Part shown: one piece after another, positions 12,201-17,749 of the stretch
Layout: every line of letters begins with the position of its first letter
How positions within the stretch are numbered: the first letter of the stretch is position 1
Made by a program: the position numbers and the translations under genes
Notes under the pieces: generated by a model
Databases searched by the model: none
The model's input: only the letters and a program-made list of their open reading frames with translations
What the model was told of the DNA's origin: nothing
Assembly (NCBI RefSeq): GCF_002752655.1
Contig: NZ_CP023737.1
Coordinates: 496,001-560,000, forward strand
DNA: 64,000 nucleotides
Source: Methylosinus trichosporium OB3b
Lineage (GTDB): Bacteria; Pseudomonadota; Alphaproteobacteria; Rhizobiales; Beijerinckiaceae
Reading direction: 5' to 3'

Positions 12201-12554
12201 CGCCGGCTGCGTCGTCGCGCCCGCCGCCGCTGCGCGCGCCGCCGCTTGCGCGGCCTGCATCGCCTGAATGGCCTGCGTCGCGCGCGTCATCGTACTCTGG
12301 CTCTGACGCGCGATGGCCGCCGCCTGCTGCGCGGCGGCGGTCGTCGCATCGATCGCCACGGTGGGCGCCGCCGTCGCGCCGGCGCCCTGTCCGAGCGGAC
12401 GCGCCGCCGCGACATCGAACCCGCGCATGACCATCACGGCCAGCGCCATCGCGCTCGCCCCCGCGAGCAGACGTCCACGCGACAATGGCGCGAAGCGGAA
12501 CTGGCCGAAAGCCGCCGGGCGATGAGCGTCGTGGCGGTGAGCGCGCAATGTCAT
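282..12554 (-). CDS. TpsA-type giant exoprotein, filamentous-haemagglutinin family
   Basis: Secreted passenger of a two-partner secretion system, 4090 residues. The N-terminus has a basic stretch and a hydrophobic segment (about residues 28-50), then an Ala/Gln-rich stretch. The TPS secretion domain (about 140-330) contains the hallmark NPNGI motif at 227-231. The body is a very long run of short Gly/Asn/Ser/Thr-rich repeats typical of a beta-helix fibre. Near the C-terminus are two tandem 60-residue repeats and a Cys pair (C3932 and C3939), and the protein ends in a basic tail. By family knowledge TpsB recognises the TPS domain and exports the protein to the cell surface for adhesion or another contact function. 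It is the last gene of a run that includes tpsB. What the fibre binds cannot be told from the sequence. Confidence 0.92.
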   Translation of the reverse strand: MTLRAHRHDAHRPAAFGQFRFAPLSRGRLLAGASAMALAVMVMRGFDVAAARPLGQGAGATAAPTVAIDATTAAAQQAAAIARQSQSTMTRATQAIQAMQAAQAAARAAAAGATTQPAIADGLGLGGGGVLPGLVRDPRATLNSSYWINADLPTQSVSNGKTEVTIKQNAAQAVMTWLYYNVSANTTVIYDQQGHADWVALNRIDATGAPSRILGQIKADGTVLLINPNGIIFGAGSQIDVHSLIASSLDIDGTAAASVFNGNAAYNKMTFDIEGLGAVTAFAPPNEAAANSNFVGSETGQGLFPIATLLGVTVGNSTRFSMGTMDGVTAAQRPGGGAIVVESGAALETSVNSTGDGGFVALLGTSVSNSGAITTKNGQIILAAQGSVLLSEPQSTATGVHTAIVVNQDFSAGQNPSNSTFSPPSLSGAGVVTNDGLLLAPSGAVTVYGERIEQEGVLAATTSVTRPGSITMSASGDVVFGANSVTAILPDEDSGTVPAGTATADYYASSLQPHIDISGDGVDFQSGSLLRAPGAAVAIHGSNSPVLLESGATIDVSGLADVQVPISNYLVTFVVTQNDVADSPLAAALVGTTVTIDTRLSGTRADGVSWVGSPVVDASGYATLIPKSIEEVLTVGGSLNVSGVTFIQQRGSIVDLSGGYVSYTGGAINTTRLVGADGRFYDIGAADPAIRYVGVAAAGGFTVAHSRWGVSETFINPLLNHPHYEDGYIAGASAGSLSISAVPILDGTIIARTVAGLRQRSNAIGGGATQQTSLEQLPAGASLTITGGGDYLLETSAQAGDDPYGLAGYSYGGDYSAPSTVALLTDRLSETGFGSITINGSGDIRPVVNMARGATLTVAAGGAVDLAGVQTIDGVINAAAGSITLTGSYNGASATSAPPPLVIGSNAVLNVRGLWVNDAGAVGDSLQGSAFVNGGSVSISTVASNYRLDANDDSQILDATQSIILSSGSVIDVSSGGYVGANGRLAFGADSLPLGRGGNLSLQTYVGGWVALNPQADVYNEHPTGGNLPNAATIVFGGTIRSEGLGVGGTFTLQAPTVTVDGETNAITSYTSGARSGEVVLPARFFADNGFSDYSLTSVYGSATVTAGTTVALRQTNYLTTDALTSLPTGADLREVATIGLAPDGLRNPVSFALQHVAYVYDESGPSATAGVRLDAGALIVAEAGLNAQASVKLESLGGSVTVLGSITAPGGEIDLRSERSNVSGTDRLEVTVGADAVLDVSGVFVRDPTQIAYRTGVALDGGSIDIFSERAIDVKRGARLLLDGTSTSVEIPSGSPFAGLVTQTIWSDGGSLTIDGPGSFAGTVSARGGAALASNGSLVVTAPTIIEQAGVVGVVISRYATEENFVIGVDTLNDSGFDSISLPDVSFVGSMSIATRGSLLLGGTLTSLIRSGDAPAKVEIDAGYVWLRESDVIPLNATTGRSSFDVSAQWIDIGTPDTTERDGGTQVAFRNFGSVSLTSADAIRLIGSNVSLPSNSYAGALSVVGDLTLRAAEIYPTSGTSFTLRASGKITVEQNGVASAPLSAGGAIILDARNIVQNGTLWAPFGQIVLGDATSTQSVTLGAGSLTSVSGAGLVVPYGYTVDGERWFVGATDYSTDYEGYRLTSSPTRAITLNGESVATRAGARLDLSGGGDFYASEFVAGVGGSRNVLAGSNVYALVPTSSSRVAAYDPTFAYSPVTGSDGGAVFDSSLLNATAGGAIYISGGNGVAAGYYTLMPGMYATLPGAYRVTLASSSSGSAASWSQTTMDGSIYMTGQLANLITGARSSQNVVFQLQAQSTWSRYSQIDITSGARYIQELALTAGTAVPALPVDGGALTFAARSELSIGGEFDFSAGVSPLASDVAGVGGQLAISAAKILVLASDKTAPQGRAGYLTIDADEISRVGATTVLIGGSSSVDSAGRLVVTSVATDVEIDTSAAHGLTAPELLVVTTGGGAGIVVDRASSIAAVGTAASGDRDIVVAGDGSLLRVSTGSMVAITRSNATEQNGAIVLADNVRIAANALTLDSSGSNRLGDQVALTAKAFDLSAKIIDFGGDGSSGGLVLSSAIVANFAGADSVRLRSASAINFHDAAGLSIGDAAHPIGEFSLDGGGLYGEGGSTSLFATNIVLTNTSGAATAANGLSGRNGLLTLDATQTITRAAGAMTANGFSRIDLAADQDIRFAGTGSLTAINGSGRADVALSSPNVIAMAGSAQSLIASGALTIRSTGAAAAVAPTEIGGSLSLTAASITSAGVLTALGGTLSLTATTGDVTLADGALADAAGTRITLGDVTQDTPGGTVRIIAQQGDVTIATGAKIDVSASGNGYAGGVYIATGGDGVTTLNGVFDASAQFKDSGGTFVLSTGHIVGDLPWNGFTRRFETAVGHGDLIVPEGVTLNSTEVRLVANSGSVIVNGAIDASGPTGGVIALYGAGVTDSAGVTTGGVTINAGARLLARYAAPSADDPGYANGEADLNRNGGSITLGVTGYWDGVTLNADGSERVTLAGSGRILVASGATIDVSAGEGGTGGTVSLRAPVVVGANGARDVNVSFYENASDSVIGASGVDLNAFAVWSTTDPTTAGGGRHFDGVIDPAGWFNANGTRIAGTTDETTGIFTPSGAVNADHVTFYQQTLLGFVNDPFGGANAAVEARFGANVRSALHVRPEIDLYNPSADINHGDITVASNWNFGAGSLASNGAFNLLYRTTNGGEPGTLVLRAVNNIDVNATITDGFYVRYDVGGSEATDAATLYNAELASGLYQTYLTMFSNGVLRYSASGLNDLVAAVASWADFGLTGPADSSAASADYFNLPQNVFDGLQFELRAPTVVAGSAQVVDQYNQYYAKYLDLFRAYETEITGLDKHGIDVNASNSDISGVTGGNIVSYADYSAIVSAVFGSVAIDPSTLALPTAPTTSSAYYNISDGLGAIQFAENGSATTSAADYATQWAAYFYSVINLNLVNSSQSTLVELLGNPTLASAAGADTANGVLTAIAVTPPYAPPAYTTLQPGYVSSTAPNPAHPADLIANNPAIYSVGNVAVTNTTSAASLMPASFGNSFSYDFVAGASFLSGNKASVDPNAVVSLTQTVDPTTPTASVVIDGHTSYVYSADAETSTTIHIPTLVRTGTGSITLTAAGNVQFVETVVQGAVYTAGVAATTPADYVAPSLTNAYLANPTGLLSTPAWGTGGGSVVVNAGGSIIGVASALESESWGDWFIHYGNSDGDGTPFSGCAGAATACQTAAYVNYATFFQQFGALGGGDITLRAGRDIIDVSASLPQTMLVAGGFTAADPAHAITYGGGNLLVQAGGDLNSSAFLVGRGAGRIEIGGSVQATTDNPIVGDESATSRPLLLAVQEGYISVVAKGDLTLGTLLDPTTTRQSDPDLLTYVQSLTPNALLPGFDGADNLLWGSSFTSYGARAGLSLVSVAGNVDALTLSVDNTLPDSSTVVASSSLLPPSLSVAALQGDVTIGSGDARMMLAYPTDNAGHDSASLTLAAAGSINVDLTLDAPTAAVVGSATNEANYVNPLGLSSYTLAPTAWTTSAPVLVSAGVDLDGSLSVDRPTQLRVGRDIGSDNFTFTGVNFTDTDVTSVVAGRDIGGAYHLYGPGALLMQAGRNIRRPLNASADSVFSIYTIGNGSGGALADGVVPTLHSYLPDKGASIFVLYGVASGVDYDKATRLYVDPASAATSGVDLLSYISASLGETREAAWTSFQSLSAARQHLLIDEALLSFRYDQAIKLYVDPASAGTGGVDFLTFIAKSLGQSREAAWSSFQSLSETRRRLLVDEAFLSFLTSVVTDYGNASSPYYQTYARAYAVIDTLFPKSERDDPAAVGRLVTPYSLIETQAGGDINIIGPVGGIRVGSAGRDTLTPDEEGILTLRGGSIRIYTDQTVLVNQSRVMTQQGGNVEIFSGNGDIDAGSGPKTYVANPVLSKVCNYATGYCAVNPQGLVTGAGIGAIVTLPTQDPSLSNAVLSAPRGTVDAGAAGIRVSGNIVIVAQTVLNGSNISIGGSASGLPTSASSANVGALTAASSTAGAAAKSVATPQAGAGGSDAPSIITVEVLGYGGSENDAEGAGASAPASAGGAEDQKRRRR
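1191..1550 (-). repeat. 180-bp in-frame tandem duplication inside tpsA
   Basis: Two adjacent units with a period of exactly 180 bp (1191-1370 and 1371-1550) encode similar 60-residue segments. Both contain LYVDPASA and REAAW-SFQSLS motifs. The copies have diverged by substitutions only, so the duplication is in frame and not recent. Confidence 0.85.
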
Positions 12555-12581
12555 GATGCGAGGGTCCGTGCTGTCGAAATC

Positions 12582-13037
12582 TTATCGAGGGGCCGGCGCG
12601 GCCGCCGGCGCGCGCAAGCCTTCGCGCAAATAGACGACGAGGTCTTGGACGAGACGGTCCCACACCTCGATCTGCGCGCGCAGATGCGCGCGCGTCACGC
12701 CGCCGACCGCCGAGACGTCCATGCAGAGAGCGACGAAGGCGCCGCCGCTCTGGAGCCGCGCGAAACGCCGCGCGACGTTCCAGCCGTTGATCAGCTCCGC
12801 CGGCGCTTCGCCGCCGATCTGCAGCACGCAGACGAGGGCAATGTCGACGAAGCGCGCCTCGCCTTCGCCCGCGAGGCGGCTGCCCGGCCGGATGTCGAAG
12901 GAAAGGCCGCTCGTGGCCGAGCGGAGATAGGGGACGGCGGCGACCGGATCGGTCGCCGTCTCGACGCGATAGCCCGCCTGCTGCACCAACTCGCGCAGCT
13001 CGTCGAGGGTCAGAGAAGCAATGGTCATGTCCGACAT
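12582..13037 (-). CDS. YbjN-domain protein
   Basis: A 151-residue soluble protein with no signal peptide. Its fold resembles the YbjN family (often called sensory transduction regulator). It has a short N-terminal helical part, a strand region with FDIRPGSR, a central segment containing a W-N-ARRF-R motif, and a C-terminal helix around Trp with Leu/Val spacing. YbjN proteins resemble type III secretion chaperones in structure and are thought to be chaperones or regulators, with no fixed reaction. The gene lies 27 bp upstream of tpsA in transcription order and directly after the isomerase, which suggests a role in folding or holding the exoprotein before export. That role is an inference. Confidence 0.7.
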   Translation of the reverse strand: MSDMTIASLTLDELRELVQQAGYRVETATDPVAAVPYLRSATSGLSFDIRPGSRLAGEGEARFVDIALVCVLQIGGEAPAELINGWNVARRFARLQSGGAFVALCMDVSAVGGVTRAHLRAQIEVWDRLVQDLVVYLREGLRAPAAAPAPR

Positions 13038-13046
13038 GAGCGGCCC

Positions 13047-14054
13047 TTATTTGCGCGCTGCGTCGAGAATGTTCGACAGCGCGATCTCATTGACGACGGG
13101 CGGGTTGCGCTTGACGAGCTCGGCGACATAGGCGCGGCGCAGCAGGCCGGCGCGCTCCACGCGCATCTGCTGCGCGAGCTGCTCACGCGCTTCTGCGAGC
13201 GGACGCGTGGTCGACGCCTTGGTGTCGATGAGCTTGACGAAATGCCAGCCGTCGTCGAGCTGAATCGGCTCCGACACGGCGCCTTTGACGAGGCCCATCA
13301 CGCGCGTGCGAATTTCGGGACGGATCTGGCCTTCGGCCAGCCAGCCGAGCTCGCCGCCGTCCTTGGCCTCGCTCTGCGCCTTCGCGACAGCGGCGAAATC
13401 CGCGCCCGATTTCAGCTTGCGTTGGATGTCCTCGAGAGTCTTCTTCGCTTTGTCCTCGGTCGCGCGGTCGGCGTCCTTCGGCGACTGAACGAAGATATGG
13501 CCGAGCTGGAATTGACGCGGAACCACGAAGGAGCTGCGATTGGCGTCATAGGCCTTCTGCAGCTCCTCCTCGCTCGGATAGTCGGCGGGCGGGACCGAGA
13601 CCGATTGCAGATAGCTCTCGACGAGCGCACGCTCGCGCAGCTGCTCGAGCTGCGCCGCCACCTTGGGCTGCTGATCCCATTTCTTGGCGAGCGCCTCCTG
13701 CAGCACGACGCGCTCATTGAGCATCGCCCGCACGGCTTGTGAGAGCAGGCCCGGCTCCTTGGCGATGGCCGCCTGCTCGCGCGCGCCGAGCGCCTCCACA
13801 TAGGCGCGCAGCTGGCTCGTGGTGATGTCGGTCGCACCGACATGCGCCACCACGTCGTCGCTCGTCTTGGCGCTCGCCGCCGGCGCCGGAGCTTGCGGCT
13901 TGATCGCCGAAACCTGCGGCGCAGGCTTCGGTCTTTGCGCGGTCGAAGGGAGAATCTGCGCCATCGCGCCCGCTGGAGCCGCAACGACCGCTCCGATCGC
14001 GAGCACGCGAAGCGCTGCGGACAGGATCGCGGAATTTTTCGTCACAATGCTCAT
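13047..14054 (-). CDS. PpiC-type (parvulin) peptidyl-prolyl isomerase, SurA-like, periplasmic
   Basis: 335 residues. An N-terminal hydrophobic signal segment (about 10-32) is followed by a Pro/Ala-rich linker, a SurA/PrsA-like helical chaperone region (about 60-175) and one parvulin domain (about 178-280). The parvulin domain shows the expected strand motifs: GHIFV, a GELGWL segment and a GWHFVKL segment. By family knowledge it isomerises Xaa-Pro bonds and chaperones outer-membrane or secreted proteins in the periplasm. Its start overlaps the preceding gene by 4 bp (ATGA), so the two are translationally coupled. Its likely clients are TpsB, the porin or TpsA in transit. Confidence 0.88.
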   Translation of the reverse strand: MSIVTKNSAILSAALRVLAIGAVVAAPAGAMAQILPSTAQRPKPAPQVSAIKPQAPAPAASAKTSDDVVAHVGATDITTSQLRAYVEALGAREQAAIAKEPGLLSQAVRAMLNERVVLQEALAKKWDQQPKVAAQLEQLRERALVESYLQSVSVPPADYPSEEELQKAYDANRSSFVVPRQFQLGHIFVQSPKDADRATEDKAKKTLEDIQRKLKSGADFAAVAKAQSEAKDGGELGWLAEGQIRPEIRTRVMGLVKGAVSEPIQLDDGWHFVKLIDTKASTTRPLAEAREQLAQQMRVERAGLLRRAYVAELVKRNPPVVNEIALSNILDAARK

Positions 14055-14647
14055 GGCGCCACCTTCTGATCGAGGATCTTGTCGTTGTAGTCTTGCAGCA
14101 AATTCTGGATCTCGACGCGGCGCACGCCGGTGAGCGGCTCGCTCGCCATGGCGAGATCGGCGAAATTCGCCGATTCATAATGCTGCAACAGCTCGCGGCC
14201 GATCTTGCCGAGCTCCGCGTTCTTGGTCTTGCACACCTTCAGGCTGGCCTTGAAGCTCGCCGCCTGCGCCTCGAATTTCGCACGCTCCGCATCCTTCGCG
14301 CGCGCGACGTCCGCTGCCTCCTCATAGGCGACCTTCCATTTCTCCAGAGTCTGGTCGCGATCGGCGAGGCGCTGATTGAACTCTTCGATCGCCTCGCGAT
14401 GCGCCTTCTCGGCGGCCTTGACCTCCCCCTTGGCGGTCTTGATCTGCCCTTCGAGACGCGCGCGCGCGCTCTCGGCTTCCGTGAGCTTCGCCTGCAATGC
14501 GGCGCGCTGATCCTCGAGCGCGCGCTGCTGCATGATCGCGCCGCGCAAGGCGTCGCGCAGGCGGTCCCCGTCCGAGTCGGCGCCCGCCGCGGGAAGCAAC
14601 GACAGAATCGAGAATGACAGAGCGAGAGCGAACGTTCCGACACGCAT
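14051..14647 (-). CDS. Secreted coiled-coil protein
   Basis: 198 residues starting at ATG 14645-14647. The frame is open further upstream, but only as an antisense-like extension over the porin gene, so I reject a longer protein. A clear signal peptide (about 1-23, ending in AGA) is followed by a charged heptad-rich helix (about 28-150) rich in Glu, Lys, Arg and Ala, and a short C-terminal part with one Cys. No enzyme motif is visible. It begins 2 bp after the porin stop and overlaps the isomerase gene by 4 bp, so it belongs to the secretion operon. It may be a periplasmic spacer or scaffold. Confidence 0.75.
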   Translation of the reverse strand: MRVGTFALALSFSILSLLPAAGADSDGDRLRDALRGAIMQQRALEDQRAALQAKLTEAESARARLEGQIKTAKGEVKAAEKAHREAIEEFNQRLADRDQTLEKWKVAYEEAADVARAKDAERAKFEAQAASFKASLKVCKTKNAELGKIGRELLQHYESANFADLAMASEPLTGVRRVEIQNLLQDYNDKILDQKVAP

Positions 14648-14649
14648 GA

Positions 14650-16503
14650 TCAGAACTTCCCGTTGAGATCGAGATGCAGGACATCGACGGCGTACCGCGA
14701 ACCGGCGATATTGTCGGCGCTCATCCAGCGCATGGTAAGCCAGACATTCTCGCCGACGCCGAGATTGCCGCCGACGAAATAGCCTTTCAGATTCGTGCCG
14801 CCGAGCCCGAAGCTGTTGTCCACGAAAGCGTCCACCATCGCGTCCGACTGCAGATATCTGTAGCCGGCGAGAACGTTCCACTCCCACAAATGCCGGATTT
14901 CCTTGCGTCCGACGGTAACGCTCGCGAGATAGCCCATGTTGCCGGCGCCGTATCGCCCGATCGTCCCATCGCTCGTCGACTGGAAATTATTGACGGCGAG
15001 ACTTTGCAGCAACGCGCTGCGGCTGAAGGCCGTGTTGACGATATATTCGCCGTCGAGGATCACATGGATCGGATCGAAGGACGCGATATCGAACTGGCCG
15101 CCGACGACCACTGGGCGGAATTGCTGCAGCAGTCCAAAATACTGAAATTGATTGGCCGTGCCGTAGTTATTCGATGAATCGGCGATGATCGAGCGCAGCG
15201 GCATATAAGAATTGCCGCGCTGTGCGAATCCCGGACGCGTCATATCGGTGTCGCACACATCCGATGCGCTCGAGACGACGCAGGCGCTCGACACTTTTCC
15301 CTGCACATTGTTGAAGTCGTAATAAGTTGCGGCGAGTTTGAACGAATATTCGGGGTCGATCTTCCCAGCAATGCCGAGCTGCGCCCCGTACAGCCATTTG
15401 TCATGGCTCGGAAGCGAAGTGGGCGGACCCTGATCATAAGAGGGAAGATTGATGCCGGCGTTGAGATCTGTGTTGAAGAGCGGAAAGGCGCCGCCGGACG
15501 CGAAGGCCGTGACGCCCTCCGCGACTTCATAGTGGCCCTTCGCCGCAAATCCGTCGAAGCCAATGTCCGAATACCAGACGAGATCGCTCGGCGACCAGAA
15601 CGGATTGTCCATTCGCCCGGCGGTGATCGAGAAGCCGTCGACCGGCTGGTATTTGAAAAAGGCACGATCGATCCACAGCGAATATTTCACGAAATTTCCG
15701 CCATTGTAGCCGAAAGTCTGGTTCTGCGACACGGGAGAATTATTTTCGCCGCCAGCGAAGCGCATGCCGACCGTGAAGCCGTCGCTGAGATCGGCTTCCA
15801 TGCCGAGCCGGGCGCGGAAGCGAAACTGATTGCGATTTTGCGACACGTCGACCGTGGGCCAATAATATGCGTTGCTCTGACTTACGTCATAGGGCGATCC
15901 GGTGTTGATAGCATTGAAATTGACCGCGTTGACCTGATCGTTTCCGCTCGGATAATAAATGCCGCGGTAGCGAATGCGCATGTCGCCATAGAAGCGGATG
16001 CGCGTCGCCCATTCCGGGAAGACGCCGGGAGACGCCCAATTCTCCTTTTGCGCCTGCGCCATCACTTCCTTCTTGATGTCATCGCGCAATTGCCGCTTCA
16101 CGATCTCGGGCACATAGGTCACATGCTTGACGCCGGGCGGCGAGGCGGCGGCGCTGGCGGCGACAGCGGCCTTGGCGGCGTCGCCGGCCTTGGCCGTCGC
16201 ATCCTTGGTGGCCTGGCGCTGCACATAGGCCTCCTTCTCGGCCTGATCGATCAGCGAGCGCGCCTGCTCCTCGGTGAGCACGCCCTGCTTCACCAGAAGA
16301 TTGACCAGATTGATCGTCGCATTGGGCGAGATCGCTCGCGCCTTCGTGACTTTCGGCCGCTTCGACTCGGGTGATTTGCCGATATCCACCGCATCCGCCG
16401 CATCGCCCGCGCCCTGCGCGAAGGATGGAGTCGCGCAGATCAGAGCGGTGAGTGACGCGGCGAGCAGCGTTCCGCGGCGCGCTCCAAATTTTATCTCGAA
16501 CAT
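14650..16503 (-). CDS. Putative outer-membrane porin (Porin_5-like)
   Basis: 617 residues from the ATG at 16501-16503, chosen because GGGGAG lies 4 nt upstream. An upstream in-frame start would add 14 residues. The protein has a signal peptide, then a periplasmic part (about 40-130) resembling the NLVNLLVKQGVLT-E-A region of the putative-porin family with a Lys/Ala-rich helix. A long region follows with alternating aromatic strands typical of a 16- or 18-strand barrel, ending in NGKF with a terminal Phe. It has no TonB box or plug. Its place between tonB and the chaperone genes suggests a partner in surface export or in anchoring the fibre. Confidence 0.8.
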   Translation of the reverse strand: MFEIKFGARRGTLLAASLTALICATPSFAQGAGDAADAVDIGKSPESKRPKVTKARAISPNATINLVNLLVKQGVLTEEQARSLIDQAEKEAYVQRQATKDATAKAGDAAKAAVAASAAASPPGVKHVTYVPEIVKRQLRDDIKKEVMAQAQKENWASPGVFPEWATRIRFYGDMRIRYRGIYYPSGNDQVNAVNFNAINTGSPYDVSQSNAYYWPTVDVSQNRNQFRFRARLGMEADLSDGFTVGMRFAGGENNSPVSQNQTFGYNGGNFVKYSLWIDRAFFKYQPVDGFSITAGRMDNPFWSPSDLVWYSDIGFDGFAAKGHYEVAEGVTAFASGGAFPLFNTDLNAGINLPSYDQGPPTSLPSHDKWLYGAQLGIAGKIDPEYSFKLAATYYDFNNVQGKVSSACVVSSASDVCDTDMTRPGFAQRGNSYMPLRSIIADSSNNYGTANQFQYFGLLQQFRPVVVGGQFDIASFDPIHVILDGEYIVNTAFSRSALLQSLAVNNFQSTSDGTIGRYGAGNMGYLASVTVGRKEIRHLWEWNVLAGYRYLQSDAMVDAFVDNSFGLGGTNLKGYFVGGNLGVGENVWLTMRWMSADNIAGSRYAVDVLHLDLNGKF

Positions 16504-16561
16504 CGAACTCCCCAACCCATTCGAGCCGTTACGGCTTGTCGTCAATGTCTCGTCCGAGCCG

Positions 16562-17308
16562 TCAGCTCGGACGCTCCTCCGTGATGCGAAGAATGATCGG
16601 CATCGGCATTCCTTTCGGCGGCGGTTCGCGCAGCGTCAGATTGCTGAACACCTCGTTGCGCAGCGCGGCATCGAGCTCCGGATCGCCGGTCGAGCCGGCG
16701 AGCTGCACGCGAGTGACGCGTCCCGTTTGATCCACCCACACCCGGATGTTGCGGCGCATCTTGGCCTTGCGCGTCTTCTTGTTCTGCTCGAGCGCGCTGC
16801 CCAGCTGCGACCGCACAATGGAGACGTACCAGCCCCATCCGCCGCCGCCCCCGCCGCCCCCGCCGAATCCGGTCCCGCCGGGCTTGCCGCCGAGGCCGAA
16901 GGCGTCGCCCGGCCCCTGCCCTTTCGCATCGAGCGACAGCGGGCCCGGCGGCTCGTCGGCCTTGGCGTCCTTCACCGGATCGGCCTTGGGCTCCTCGATC
17001 GGCTTCTGCTCCTGAAATTCCGGCGGCTGCTCCTCGAGCTTCGTTTCCTCGATCAACTTCTGATCGGGCGGCGGCGGAGGCGGAGGGGGCGGAGGCGGCG
17101 GCAGTGCGATGACCGTGAGCTCGCGCACCTGCCGCGCCGGCGGCTGATCGTCGTGGCGCGTCAGCGCCACGACGACTCCGCCGATCATCAGCGTGAGCGC
17201 GCCGACCGTGATCGCCATCCGGTAGCGCTCGAGCCAACCGCGGCGCCGCGGCCCGCGCGGCGCGGGCGCGCGCGGGCGTTGAAATTTCCAATCGATCGGC
17301 AACTTCAT
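16562..17308 (-). CDS. tonB: TonB-family energy transducer
   Basis: 248 residues. A basic cytoplasmic N-terminus (1-30) is followed by a single membrane anchor (about 31-49), a polyproline run (about 69-80), a Glu/Lys/Pro-rich periplasmic spacer, a Gly-rich stretch and a C-terminal TonB-like domain (about 165-248) with VDQTGRV and LDAALR motifs. By family knowledge it transmits proton-motive energy from ExbB/ExbD to an outer-membrane partner. No TonB-dependent receptor lies in this operon, so its partner is either TpsB, the porin or a receptor encoded elsewhere. It follows exbD with a 31-bp gap. Confidence 0.88.
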   Translation of the reverse strand: MKLPIDWKFQRPRAPAPRGPRRRGWLERYRMAITVGALTLMIGGVVVALTRHDDQPPARQVRELTVIALPPPPPPPPPPPPDQKLIEETKLEEQPPEFQEQKPIEEPKADPVKDAKADEPPGPLSLDAKGQGPGDAFGLGGKPGGTGFGGGGGGGGGWGWYVSIVRSQLGSALEQNKKTRKAKMRRNIRVWVDQTGRVTRVQLAGSTGDPELDAALRNEVFSNLTLREPPPKGMPMPIILRITEERPS

Positions 17309-17339
17309 GACGGCGTTCCTGCACTGCGCCGGCGGCGCC

Positions 17340-17744
17340 TCATTTCACCAACGGCTTGGTGGCGAGCCCGACCTGCGCGAGGCCGATGCGCGACAGAAGA
17401 TCGAGCACATTGATGACACTTTGATATTGAGCCTGCGCGTCGCCGCGCAGAACAATGGGAAAATCCGGCGTCAGCGCCTTTTGCTGAATGAGCCGCTGCT
17501 CGAGCTCGGGCAGAGTGACCGGGATCGTGTCCAGGAAGATTTTGCCGTCGGCGCCGACGGTGATCGCCTTCGTCGTCTGCGTCGCGAGGCTCGGCGCCGC
17601 CGAGGCCTTGGGCAAATTGACCTTCTGCCCCTGCACCGTCGCCGTGGTCATGATGATGAAGATCACCAGCAGCACATAAGCGAGATCGAGCATCGGGGTG
17701 ATGTTGATGTCGTCATACGGCTTGCCGTCGTCCTGCGCCTTCAT
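17340..17744 (-). CDS. exbD: ExbD/TolR-family biopolymer transport protein
   Basis: 134 residues. A short cytoplasmic N-terminus leads into one transmembrane helix (about 18-38) with the NITPMLD motif, where Asp20 matches the essential protonatable Asp of ExbD/TolR. A periplasmic domain of about 90 residues follows. The length is normal for the family. It starts 5 bp after exbB and precedes tonB, giving the classic exbB-exbD-tonB order. Confidence 0.92.
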   Translation of the reverse strand: MKAQDDGKPYDDINITPMLDLAYVLLVIFIIMTTATVQGQKVNLPKASAAPSLATQTTKAITVGADGKIFLDTIPVTLPELEQRLIQQKALTPDFPIVLRGDAQAQYQSVINVLDLLSRIGLAQVGLATKPLVK

Positions 17745-17749
17745 CGGCC